From the NCBI GenBank assembly GCA_021234155.1, contig JAJEKV010000005.1, forward strand, positions 26,258,620 through 26,322,619: a stretch of 64,000 nucleotides of DNA, read 5' to 3'. This DNA comes from Isoetes taiwanensis. Its lineage: Eukaryota > Streptophyta > Lycopodiopsida > Isoetales > Isoetaceae. Positions 20,532 through 31,370 of this stretch are shown piece after piece. Each line of letters starts with the position of its first letter. Position 1 is the first letter of the stretch. Below the pieces are notes generated by a model that was not told where the DNA came from, made no database searches, and saw only the letters and a program-made list of their open reading frames with translations. The translations under genes were made by a program, and so were the position numbers.

Positions 20532-21116
20532 TTACACCAGTTTCTTCAAAAAGCTCATCTAGCGCACCAAACATAACTTCCTCAGCCTCCGCTCTGGCTG
20601 CAGTCATGCAAGGATTTGCTGGTAACTCATGCAGAGCAGGTGGAAGATAAGTTTCCTCCCCCAGCCCAGAGCACTCTAGATTTTTTTTTTGAAAAATCAA
20701 GCTTTTTTCATCAAAGTTTCCGGAGAGCCTTGAATGATCAATGAATCTCTGGAAAGGTGCCTTCAGATTATCAGCAGGCTTATAACATGCATAGTCAATC
20801 AAATATACAGGACGAGGCCTAGACATAACATACACAGTGCCACCAAACACAAGCAAGGATGAACAGATCAGAACACTAACAAGATTGAATTGTAAATGCA
20901 CCCAAAGCTGCCATACATCATCTGGACCCATTCTTCCTACTTCCAACATCACTGCTAGCATCATGGGAATTAGAAGCAAAGTGAATATCCGAGAGAGTGG
21001 TATCCGAGCTTCACATATTTCAGATTTACGCTCTGTAGAAAGTCTGGAAGACGACGCCTGGCTCGGATCTGCACTGACATTCTATCCCCTCCTATTCTCA
21101 CCAGATTTCCTTCCAT
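20528..21116 (-). pseudogene. 3-ketoacyl-CoA synthase, N-terminal fragment
   Basis: From the ATG at 21116 the minus strand reads [20 protein letters not shown], two hydrophobic segments ([30 protein letters not shown]), then RPRPVYLIDYACYKP, SRLSGNFDEKSLIF, LGEETYLPPALH and EEVMFGALDELFEETGVK. This is the ER-membrane anchor and start of the FAE1-type condensing domain of KCS, which elongates very-long-chain fatty acids for wax and suberin. A one-base indel near 20985 shifts the frame between LGYH and FTLLLIP. Similarity stops after TGVK, before the Cys-His-Asn active site, so two thirds of the enzyme is missing. Confidence 0.88.
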
Positions 21117-21396
21117 CTGCTCCAAAGTTGGAGTCATTTGACTCCCTCTTTGTGACATTTTTTCCCGAACTCCCGAGCTCTGGCTGCAGATGAAACCTCC
21201 CAAGCTCTGGCTGTAGGAGAAACCCCCGAACTCTGGATTTGCCCTAGAAGTTTTTATAAAGGCCCAAAACTTGACATCTGCCTTGACAAATCCGTTGCTT
21301 CAAATATGTAGCATACTATCCGCTGCTTCAAATCCGATGTGCCGTGATGTCGGCCAACCCCAACAGTGGTTCATGGCCAAGCTTTAGGGCAAAGAA

Positions 21397-21640
21397 TGCC
21401 CTAAAATGCTATCCACGAGGCTTGCATGTTCAGCCCCTAAAATAAAAAGAGGGCTTTTGTTGTGAGCCCTTGGATGTTGGACCATTGAAAAAAAAAAAGC
21501 TAAATCAACGACTAAGAAATGGTGCACTCTAGATGTACGCATTAGTACATCCATTCGAATATGCCATGAAATCTTAGGAAAACCTTTGTCAAAAGCGTAC
21601 AAAAACACAAACAAAACCCCCTGTTATTATGCTACATATT
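21397..21640 (+). repeat. Dispersed ~245-bp repeat family, copy 1
   Basis: From TGCCCTAAAATGCTATCC to TTATGCTACATATT; a highly similar copy lies in inverted orientation at 30108-30350. No ORF and no convincing terminal inverted repeat. The pair brackets 8.5 kb of gene fragments. Confidence 0.88.
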
Positions 21641-21959
21641 CGGAAGCAAACACTGTATGTCACTTTTAAGTATAGGAGATGGCGAAATGTCCGTGAAGGA
21701 AGGAAGTACGTCTGGATTCCAGTAGAAGAAGATGACAATGACGGCACTCATTCCATTGTCATAGACTTAAATATTCATAAGGATAATCGACCATTCAAAA
21801 GCCTCAGAGTGGAGAGCGAGTGGTCTTTATTTGGTGTCTGGTGGCAATTGGAGTTTGAGACATATACTTAAATTGCTTCCATTTTATGCTGGACAACCAG
21901 AAAATGGAAAAGCATAACTTTATATCTAGCATGATAGTGCTCACTTGAAGCGTTTTTTG
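21641..21959. other. Between repeats, unidentified
   Basis: A plus frame (21629-21871: YRRWRNVREGRKYVW, EEDDNDGTHSIVIDLNI, SEWSLFGVWWQLEF) is protein-like but not recognised and could be another gene fragment. Confidence 0.35.
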
Positions 21960-22330
21960 CTACATCATTCCACCCTTCTTTTCAACCTTGCCAATCCCAT
22001 TCCATTCATCCAAATTAGGTCGACCTGCATCTTCTTCTGCCCAAATATATAGAAAACCTCCAAGAGCCAGAAGCACTTGCAGTAAATTTAGCAAGAAGGG
22101 GGAGCTATGTTTCATAAGGTATGTCATATTGATTGGCAAATTAATGCTAGTTGTAGGCTTACAAAGAGAACGGCTTGATTGGAATACTGCCATCAACAAT
22201 TTCTAAAGGAGATGTAGAGCAGCTATAGCTTCCTCCTCCGTCATACTATAACCACCCTTTTCGACCTTCCACCATCCTGTGGAGACTTTAGGACCAGATA
22301 AAACCAGAGATTTGCCTATGCATGTCTGTA
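21960..22330 (-). pseudogene. Unidentified gene fragment, frameshifted
   Basis: Minus frames: GKSLVLSGPKVSTGWWKVEK, GGYSMTEEEAIAALHLL, then after a frameshift SPFLLNLLQVLLALGGFLYI and WAEEDAGRPNLDEW. The composition is that of a real protein with one membrane-like segment, and there are at least two disruptions. I cannot name the family. Confidence 0.45.
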
Positions 22331-22477
22331 AATCAATAAGCAAAGACAACATACCATTGTCTCATTTCAATGTTGTTCATAAGCAGCATGTGCATTCTCA
22401 ATGTAATCCCCAAATCCTAGTATCTATGTGGAAACTAAACAAATTCAAAATAATTAATGGAAGACATATACCTCAAG

Positions 22478-22535
22478 AGCCTGAAGACATACCTCGAGAG
22501 CTCTAAGAACATGCAGGTGCAATATAATTGATAAA
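22478..22535 (-). repeat. Partial duplicate of the MGDG-synthase-like exon start
   Basis: TTGCACCTGCATGTTCTTAG...GAGCTCTCGAGG is a near copy of 23826-23885, 1.35 kb away in the same orientation, including a downstream GAGGTATAT. It suggests a local duplication of part of an exon. Confidence 0.65.
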
Positions 22536-23609
22536 TATATCCTGCTATTATACAACCCCTCTATCTGCTATTCTGGGCAGCTTCTAGTGGAGAGCAAGCC
22601 CTTATAGTAGTGGATTTGCAATATTAAACAGCCAATACCAATATCTCTATTATTTCAGAACACATGAAATATAATATTCAAAAGAACCTGAGTAAAATAA
22701 CTCCTGCCTTCTGCTTTTGATTCTTTTGCCTTTGATTCTTCCGTTTGGGCATACATTTGGAGCGCAGTCCAGAGATAGAACATGCCATAATAAATTATCA
22801 ATTTGGGAACCCCAGCCCTGTTTGTCTTGCATGACAAAAACACCTAAACATTTTCATTTCCTTGCAAGCTTTTCTTACATGTACAGGAAAATAACGTGTC
22901 ATGAAGGGTATATTCTTCATAACATAAAGAAACTGTCAGAAATTTCAATTGAAAGTCTAGTTTCTTAGAATCTTAAGGTGTATAAATTGTTATCAGGCAC
23001 TGCCAACTACCATCTGTCGCACATGATTAAACAGTTTAACAACATGCGAGTCTTGAGCTTCATCAGTAATGTGCTTAGACTTGACATGTCCATAATGGTT
23101 ATGTCACTACGAACTTGAACCGTGTTCTATAACAGGAAAACGGCCCATGACCACACCTATCACACAGCCACCACTTCTGTCATGGTGGGGTGCTATCATA
23201 CTACTGTATGCAACCACATCCTCCGAGTTTCTATTTATCATCTGAACCATGTATGGTTTCATATCTTGGTTGAATTAATATTTATGCATTCCATTATACC
23301 AACCATAAAAAATCACCAATGTGGTCCTTAATTTAAGTTGGTGATTTGGAAGGTACATTTTTTCTCAATCATGGTACTTTTTTGCATCATTTGCTTTCTT
23401 TGCCTATTTTTCTAGTATCAAGATGCAGCAAATAGTGAGGCCAATCCTTCTAGCAATAATATGTCAGGCCATCCACATCAAGGTGTGATAGAAGGTTAAA
23501 GTTGATCCTCTCACATAACCCAAGTACAGTTGCATAATTAAAAAAACAAATAGCATGATGTATGGCAGGCCTACGCTTAGACATACTTGAATTGGTATTG
23601 GCCACTTAC
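22536..23609. other. Unidentified, possibly intronic
   Basis: A minus frame at 22690-22840 (AGVPKLIIYYGMFYLWTALQ, AQTEESKAKESKAEG) is protein-like but not recognised. The rest is AT-rich with no defended feature. Confidence 0.35.
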
Positions 23610-23890
23610 CCAACTTTAGCTTGACCACATATAATAAGCAGGTGCCCAAATGGCCTTGCTCTTGGTTCATCCATTAAAGCTTCTTCAAGTGCACAAGCAG
23701 TCGCCTCAACCGAGCCCATATCTTCACCTCTCATTAGCAATACAGCAGGCAATTCCCAACTCTTTTCGTAATTCATCCTGCCCACACGACTTACAACCTA
23801 GCATTAACGAACGTGACCAACATAAATATACCTCAGGAGCCCTCAAACATTCCTCGAGAGCTCTAAGAACATCGCAGGTGCAATATAACT
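23610..23890 (-). pseudogene. MGDG synthase-like exon fragment
   Basis: Minus strand, in pieces: [29 protein letters not shown], then in another frame [28 protein letters not shown] and GHLLIICGQ, ending at a GTAAG donor. This matches the order in monogalactosyldiacylglycerol synthases (CPS.EVA.RAL..G, ELR.ELGM, DLPAVLLMGGGEGMGPVEATA, IGQ..VICGRN), which make the main thylakoid lipid from UDP-galactose and diacylglycerol. The GGGEG loop is altered to RGED and there is at least one frameshift. The remaining domains are absent. Confidence 0.72.
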
Positions 23891-24560
23891 TCAACTCTTT
23901 GATTCTTCACTATGCCTTCTCGCAGCCTCTTCACAATCACGTTGAAACCTTCCGAGATGGACTGTGGCGATCATACCTGCTGCAGAATCTGCCTGTGTGT
24001 GGTCCAGTTGAGTGCAGAGGAAGCAATCTCGATGGCCCAAGAAGATCCGCATCTCTACCCTAAGGACATCAGACCCCCCTTTCTTTTTGCCACGACCGTT
24101 TCGATCTAGGGCTGGATCCAGGGTTTTTTTTTTTTTTTCTTTTTCCAATCATGTCCATCAATCTAAAAGATCCTTTCGTGGAACAATCTATGCTGTCCAT
24201 TCATTTTATGCTTGATATACATACTTACTGAATAATTTTATAATATAATAAGATACCTCATATAAGAGGCATAGCATACATGAATCAAGCAGTTCATTGC
24301 CAATCGGACTCATCATGAGCAGGTGGTCGAGTGATGCTATTAAGCTCATAGGCGCCGCGCTCTGGAACCCAAATAAGATGGATAACAACATGGTATAACC
24401 CGGGGGAAGATTCCTTATGACTCATAGCTATTCCATCCAGCCAGGGATCAAGGTGGATACCCCTCTGCTTGCATCTATAAAGATCATTAAATGCCATAGA
24501 GCAAGTGATAGAGTCTATATCTTCGGGATGAGAAGGCAAGTAAACCTCTCAGAATGAGAA
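23891..24560 (-). other. Unidentified gene-fragment region
   Basis: Minus frames at 23891-24060 (AAGMIATVHLGRFQRDCEEA) and 24294-24545 (HPEDIDSITCSMAFNDLYRC, ESSPGLYHVVIHLIWVPERG, PAHDESDWQ) look like protein, the second strikingly so, but I do not recognise them. They are on the same strand as the MGDG, KCS and GH9 pieces. A T-run at 24122-24139 lies between them. Confidence 0.4.
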
Positions 24561-25640
24561 GATGAATATCCAGACAAAGCAAATGGATGCCTCCTGCATT
24601 GAATGAAGCTGTACTTACATCGATCAAAATTATTGATGTGCATTGTAGCAACATTATTGGTTATATGTACGAGTATATTGTATAAAATACACATAACATA
24701 TATATAATGACATGGTATATATTTTTTACACATACATAATATATATAGTATATACATAGTACATATATAGTATATGTACACAGTATATAGATAGTTTCTC
24801 TTTAAATAGACATCCATGCTTTCATTGTCTTTGTCTCTTTCCCCCTCTTCCTCTTCTCGGACATGCTCCTTGTCTTCTCCCTTTATGCTCTGTGTTTGTA
24901 TGCTCCTTGTCAGCATGTTCCTTGTCAAGTAGCTTTTTTGCTCCTTGTCTGCTCCTCAACTAGTTTCTTTGCAAATGCTAACTTTTCAAGGACATCCTCG
25001 CTGGGCTGATCCGGAATCCCTGCAAGCATGCAGCAAAAGAAATACATGCACTTTGGATGAAGTTGTTAGCAACTCTTCCTCCACTACAAAACATCAATCC
25101 CTCTTATGCAATAATGACTCTTTCTGCTTTGGGACTTCATGAACCCCCTTCAGATTTGGAAGAAAGGCTAGGATAGTTGAAGGATATATTTTTCCATGGT
25201 TTTATGGCCTACTCTTTGGATCACTACATACCTCTAGTCATTCCCACTTATAAAAAGAACAGGATTTATATCCTCACTGACCTTTACAACTTCCATTACA
25301 AGTCTTTTGTGGATATTGACCAGCTCCTCTTCCGTTCCCTTCTGTGGTTACTGTCTAAATTCTCCAACTGGGATACAATTACTTGGGATACACGTGAGCT
25401 ATGGTGACATAGCACACAACACATAGTACATACATGTCACAAGTGAAGACACTCTATTGGAATTATGGGTATAAACCTATACTTTTCATAGAAATTAAGT
25501 ATATAAGTATGTAATTTCCATGTAATTAAGTAACTTCCATGTATTTTCATGTATTATCTGATGCGAGTAATTTCCATTTAATTTTTCATGTAAGTGATTT
25601 CCATACATTTTCCATGTATTTTTTAATATGATTGTTCTAA
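24561..25640. other. AT-rich region with TA/CA microsatellite-like tract
   Basis: 24655-24795 is a degenerate ACATATATA-type tract. A plus frame at about 24975-25155 (NPCKHAAKEIHALWMKLLAT, LGLHEPPSDLEERLG) is protein-like but unidentified. Confidence 0.4.
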
Positions 25641-25654
25641 ATATGGTCGGGGAG

Positions 25655-25940
25655 GCCCTATTCCTCACTGACGCTACGGTGCGGAATCGGCTCTTCCACA
25701 ATTTATTGGAGGGCCTATTTTGCACCATGGCTACGATGCGAAATTGGCCATTCCACGTTTTGTGGGAGGACCTATCTGTGTCTTTCTCTTATCGTGAAAC
25801 ATTTTAATTCACACCGTGGCCACGGTGCGAAATACCCACATCCAATTTAATTACAATCCCACATTTTGCACCGTGGTCGCGGTGCGCAATACATGCATCC
25901 AGTTTAGTTATAATGCAGCATTTTGCACCATGACAACCAT
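25655..25940. repeat. Array of short palindromes, GCACCGTGGCCACGGTGC type
   Basis: Five versions of an ~18-bp dyad (best at 25811-25829, ACACCGTGGCCACGGTGC; also 25867-25886, 25720-25740, with half copies near 25665 and 25924), each preceded by TTTTGCACC-like and followed by GAAAT-like bases. GGAGGNCCTAT occurs three times between them (25660, 25709, 25766). Confidence 0.7.
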
Positions 25941-26363
25941 CAATATTATGAATAAACCACCTCTTTTATAATGGAGACATTATCACAAGCTCTCAATATA
26001 GACATATCTTTTGCCTTGCCTACATCTCATGGACCTCCATTCCCTTGATCGCTCAACAGCTGCTGAGTTGTACCAAGCTTCCCTCTTTTTTTTCCCGCTG
26101 GGCTTTTTGTCTGAACAACTTAGCGAGTGTTGATTCACTCTGGTTCCGTGTTTTCTTGTCCATTTGGATACGATCCTCCTGTAAACCATTAACACATCTG
26201 TTGTAAGGAGTTCCCAATTGAACCTCTGTGTTGAGTGACGTGGAAGAATGCATTCTTTGCTTGCTTATGGGACTTCTCCATTCCTTGTGTATTTCAATTT
26301 TCTAGGCTTCCATATTCCCTAACAAACCACATACTACGTGCAAACAGAATATGAACAAGTGTG
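25941..26363. other. Intergenic, nothing recognised
   Basis: AT-rich, no defended feature. Confidence 0.4.
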
Positions 26364-27313
26364 TCATGCTGTCAGGAAAGACTTAATGAAGTTTGTGACG
26401 GCCTCCTGGAATTTGGCAACATCATTTTCCTGCACTACCTTTTTTTGCATTTCCTTCACCAGTACAGAGAAATCCTGCCATGCCTTGAGTTTCTTCAGGC
26501 GTGATCTATCACGATCATTTCGATCATCCTCAGCTGCCATAAGATCCTTATAAGCTTCCCCAACTGAGTTCTCTTTCGTGGGAGGCAAAAACCTCTTAGC
26601 CTTTGGACCACCCATACTAGTTTCAGGGGGACTTCGCCTGATACTTTTGGATCTTGAAGTATTTTGTAGTGCCCGCCACGAAGTCCCACATTAGATAGCG
26701 CATTTTCAACCTCATGCATGGCAGCTTCCCTAGAGCTTTGGGGTGATTTATTCCAAGCAAACAAGATACTCATGTAAACCATCTTGTCTATGATTCTCAA
26801 GAAAGCATGAAGGATGCATATGTGTACTCTTTTTAACAGAATTGGCAAAATTGGCATCAAGCTAGCATCCTTCTCTTCTCTATTTGGTGGCTCATCTTGG
26901 GCACAGTCTAGGGTACTCTTACCCAACCCATTTGAATATTTTCTCGCATAGAGACAGTAACGACAAGTATGAGTAGTCTTACCAGCACCATGCTTCATTC
27001 TGTACATGCATTTTATTGTCTTCAAATCTGCAACAAGATGCCATTTAACCTCGTCTATGCCATATCCAAGAATTGCAAGCTTTTCTCCGATCCCTTGAGA
27101 GGCAATCATAGTGGGAATGGGTGTTTGATCAAAAACCCATTTCAGTATACTGTGATTTTCCTCTGGTACCTGAAATAAACCAACCCACCAAATGTGATCT
27201 TTAGACTGGACGAAAAACTTAATGTCTTGATTTGAGTCTTCGTTCCCTATATTCACCAAAGTTCTGTTCATTAGACTTAGTGGAACCCTCTCATGCTTCT
27301 CACCTTTCACCAA
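26364..27313 (-). pseudogene. Transposase-like protein with CxxC and DLK motifs, frameshifted
   Basis: The minus frame from 27313 has RVPLSLMNRTLVNIGNE, YGIDEVKWHLVADLKTIKCM, HTCRYC (CxxC), MPILPILLKRVHICILHAF and LSNVGLRGGHYKI. A frameshift near 26620 leads into SMGGPKAKRFLPP and a charged helical tail ending at 26364. Upstream similarity-like residues run past 27313 through a stop. The layout (a D-L-K segment followed by a zinc-binding CxxC, then an H-rich helix) recalls uncharacterised transposon-encoded proteins of multicopy families. The family name is not certain and no catalytic triad can be proved. Confidence 0.5.
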
Positions 27314-30107
27314 TTACATTTCATCCAACTTTAAAACAATTCTTAGTTTACCAGCGCACTCTTCTACCTTTATATCATAGAATCGAACCAGGAAAAATGT
27401 TGTTTGCCACTTCTCCTGCCACATCACTATCTCATTTGTGCCATGTCATCACTTGTATACCAAATCATCTCCCATTTTGCCACCTCCTCAAATTTTTAAC
27501 CTTTTTTTAACCCTAAAAACCAAAATGCTCACTTTCCAAAAATTGTTTTTCCATATGATAGAGCATGAAAAAATATGCTACATGGACTTTCAAATTTTAT
27601 GAAAAGACCTCATATTGACCTTCAAAATCCACTTCTTCCCGTGGTTAAAAGATAAAAAAAATTGTTCTATCTACCTCCCAGCCTAGTCATCATTTCGAGC
27701 CAATCCCCTTCTGCCACATGGTACCTCCGGACGTGTAGAGTGGCAACAAGCCATTACCCACGTGGATGCAGCATGTAATTTAATAATTTTGCTATGGAAA
27801 TGTATTTACACCTAGGGCTGATTTTTGGGTTTGATCCAATGGGGTATATCCCACATAATTCTTAAGAACCCTAAAAATGTTAGGCCAAGATCTGGCCTTT
27901 CTTTGATGGATTTGGCTAGCTAATCATAGCCTAGACACTTCGATTTGATCTTTTCCATGCCAAGAAACCCATATCCACATTAAATGACAAAGATTACTGA
28001 CAGATTGAGTAAGAATAAACTGGAAACAAGGGATAGTGTTTCAAAAGTGTTCTAAACTGTATCAGAGTTTTTCAAAAGCTTTACTGTGAACATCATCTTG
28101 CATTCCTTTGGTATTGGCCTGAAAGATCATTATTTACTTTGAATCACCTTCCTCGCTTCAACAACTCTAAAATCCTGAGGCGAAACTTGTGAAGATCATT
28201 GTTATGTGTTATTTATCATGTGCTCAACTGATAGAGTCAGTAACATGTGTCAAAATTGAAAAAAGACTTCTATAACTCTATCTGCAAAAATTTGCTTGCT
28301 GCCATGGTTATTAACCAACTTTTGACTTGGTCAGGATTGCAAAGTTGAGGGTATTATGCATATTTGTTTGTATCATACTTTTGCACACAGATTCTTTGCA
28401 TAATGGAGCATCCTTTTGAATTGGAATTGCATCAAAGTTCTAATCTGAGAGCAAATGGCATAAGTTTTGCTAAGGTCACCTTTTTCTTGTTTTGGAAAGC
28501 ATTTCTAACTCATGAGTTTTTTTCTTTGCAATCTGGAGGTTTTAAACCATTGAGGTTGAAGGTTTGCCAAGATACCTTCAATACATATTACAAATGATAT
28601 GAATGATGTTTGCTGCAGCTAACTCGTGAAAAACTCTTCCTCAGATCTGCTGCGTATTTGGATGGAAACATGATGGCAGCTTGTGTTTTAGAAATGAGGT
28701 ATATGGAGACAAGGTCTACATGGAGGGTAGGTCTATATTTGATTGGCAGATGCAAATGGGCGCTCAAGAATGGTGAACCTACATGGCAACACTTCTGCGA
28801 TGCTAGTTAGTAATGTTGAGTTGATGTGTGGTTCTCATGGCAACAACTCATGATCTGGAATCTGTGCTAAGAAGAAGCAAGGTGTAATGGAAGGGAAGCC
28901 AATCAACGTAGGCTGCTTGGCCATGTCAACTGTGATTTATCTTATGTGCCATTAAGTGTGGGCTGCTTGACCATATCAACTTAGTGGATAGGGCCAGTGG
29001 CTTCAAGATTGAGCTCTACGCTACCTAGCCTTACCATAAGTTGCTCTGGTGATGCTATATGGTGCATGAAAATCGTCTTGATGATGCTTCAAGAGCACTT
29101 ACTCTCTTCCTCCTAGTAATACTGTGTACGAATGTTCAGTATTAAATAAGGTGTTGGTGTATATGGTGGTACTCGAACTTTGGTACACTAAACCTTTTTA
29201 AAGACCTGCTTTTAGCCTAAACAATGAAGACTTCTGAGAAAAGATGCTTCGGGAGGGTGTTTAAATATTTGTCTTCTGGCATTGACACCCGAACCCAATA
29301 TGATGATATAGTGTCAAATCCTGATCTAATCCAACGTAGGCACGGTTGCTAGAACACCAACCCTCCTTTTGGGCAGTCTGCTGTTGGGTAAGTGAGCTGG
29401 CAGTCTTTCCCATGTCCAACAGGATTAAGAATTTGCCAGACATGGTCACAAGAGGAGAGAGGCCACACACTAAGAGATGGACCCAAAAAAGTTTCTGAGA
29501 TAGCCAATCTCGAATGTGCTCCTCGATGTCATATGCTAATGGGCACTCCTTTGGAAGCTCGATACTCTTGTCTGACCGTTGAAACCTCTATTTACAGATA
29601 ATATCACAAACATGTTCAAGAAATTCCACTATCGGTCCGGAGGAACTTGTCAATCTGCCAAGCGTCCTGTGGGCTACTGGGTAGAAACCAAGTGTTTTGT
29701 CTTTTGGTTAGGATGAGGATTCCGGAATGGCGAGTTGACTTTGTCACGTCATCCGAAACATTGAAATTATCTTAGGGCCCAAATTACACGGTCAACTTTT
29801 CCAAAGAAGGGTACACAGATGCCTCACCAAGCAGTATTCGCAGGCACCACCTAGACCAATTGACTACATATGTGTTGGGCATGAGCTTCTTTGATGCTTC
29901 TTGGCCGAGTAGTCTTTGCCCCACAAAACTTGGTCTCCAGGATAATGTTTTGAGTCCATCGGCAGAGCCAGTTTGCAATTTTGGGGTGGAGAAGTCCCCA
30001 TCCATTGCCAGAGTCGTCACTAGGAGTTTTGGAAAAGTTGTCTTCCGAGGGTTTTTAATGATTCTTCCATCTTTATTTGCTTTAATGGCTAGTCCACTGG
30101 GTTAGCA
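27314..30107. other. Intergenic/unidentified
   Basis: AT-rich to 28600, then short protein-like frames (28610-28810 plus: MAACVLEMRYMETRSTWRVG; 29784-30020 minus: GDFSTPKLQTGSADGLKTLS) that I cannot assign. The segment ends at the inverted copy of the dispersed repeat. Confidence 0.35.
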
Positions 30108-30350
30108 AATATGTAGCATAATAACAGGGGGTTTTCTTTGTGTTTTTGTACGCTTTTCACAAAGGTTTTCCTAAGATTTCATGGCGTATTTGAATGGATG
30201 TACTAATGCGTACATCTAGAGTGCACCATTTCTTAGTCGTTGATTTAGCTTTTTTTTTTCAATGGTCCAACATCCAAAGGCTCACAACAAAAGCCCTTCT
30301 TTTATTTTAGGCGCTGAACATGCAAGCCTAGTGGATAGCATTTTAGGGCA
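30108..30350 (-). repeat. Dispersed ~245-bp repeat family, copy 2 (inverted)
   Basis: Reverse complement of 21397-21640 with few mismatches. The shared part ends at AGCATTTTAGGGCA. Confidence 0.88.
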
Positions 30351-31009
30351 CGAAACATGGCTTGCAAATCTGCAACAACAGGGATTAGCAAGATAAGATT
30401 ACAAGCTGTGAATATGCTAATCCGACAAATGGAGAAGGTCTCTAGGTTTGGTTAGGCTGAGCTATGCTTCTATTTGTGCTACTGGACCGTGGATAAATCA
30501 ACTTCTTGAACTGGTCTCTATAGCTAGCGTTCTCTATGTTCTAAAAGATATTGCAGGGCAGTTCCAGAGGCTTTCCGGTTTTGTGCGGCTACAGGCTACA
30601 GATAATTCATGGGAGCTGGTTCATCGGTGCTTGGTTCCTCGGTGGAGCCTGTGGTTTTAGGCCTCTCTGGTTTTTTCTTAGATGGTAGGTTCTTGGGGTT
30701 CAGGCAAAGCAGATCGTTGGTTTTTATGTTAGCATTCAGTTTTTTCTTCAGCGTTTGAGATTAAAGCTCTGAAGTTCAAGCTGGAAAAAGGCTTACATTG
30801 GTTGCATGCTTTGTGGAAATAAAATCTGCTTTATTCTGGCAGTAAATGAAAGAAGCTCTGTGTAAATGACTTTTGAAGCATGGGAACGAAATTGAAAGCA
30901 TGTATTCAGCAGGTCCTATGCATCGTTGTGTTGGCACAGAGCCTTACAGAGCAAACCATAAGGACATTTGCAGGTAGAAAGCGTGGAATGTAGGCAATGC
31001 TTCCTCCCT
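30351..31009 (+). other. Unidentified
   Basis: A plus frame at 30448-30657 (SICATGPWINQLLELVSIAS, LVHRCLVPRWSLW) is open but unassigned; otherwise featureless. Confidence 0.3.
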
Positions 31010-31370
31010 CTGTTCCGGCAAAGCTTCACCTGGTCCTAAGGCGCCACAATGGCTTGATAGAACCTTCATTGGCGACTATTGCCCCCCTTGCTCTTGGTAA
31101 GCTGCTTGAATATTTGCAATTTTCTGTCGATTCTTTAGATCCAATCTTGCAAAGACGACAGAAATCATCTAGCCCTACAATGAAGTGTTTAATATTGAAA
31201 GATTTAGAGAATGTGGGGTCATCCATCGGAGATGGGCTATGCTTGTTGTTCTTGATGCCTTGGCTGTGGAGACTTTTCACTGGTGTGAATGGCAGGATAC
31301 GGGAAAGTTGTGTTACCTTCCAATTATTCTTATTGAAGTTTCTGTTGATAACATTTTCTATCGGCAGGTA
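31010..31370 (+). pseudogene. CP29 (LHCB4-like) light-harvesting protein fragment
   Basis: Plus strand, over three frames: a WLD.. and GDY-like start, then [53 protein letters not shown] and WQDTGK, then [17 protein letters not shown] before a GTAAA donor-like site. The string order matches CP29 of photosystem II ([66 protein letters not shown]). Chlorophyll-ligand positions in the ExxHxR helix are kept in part ([12 protein letters not shown]: the Glu-Leu is Gly-Val). Frameshifts, a stop (near 31170) and an internal deletion after DTGK make it a pseudogene. Confidence 0.75.
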
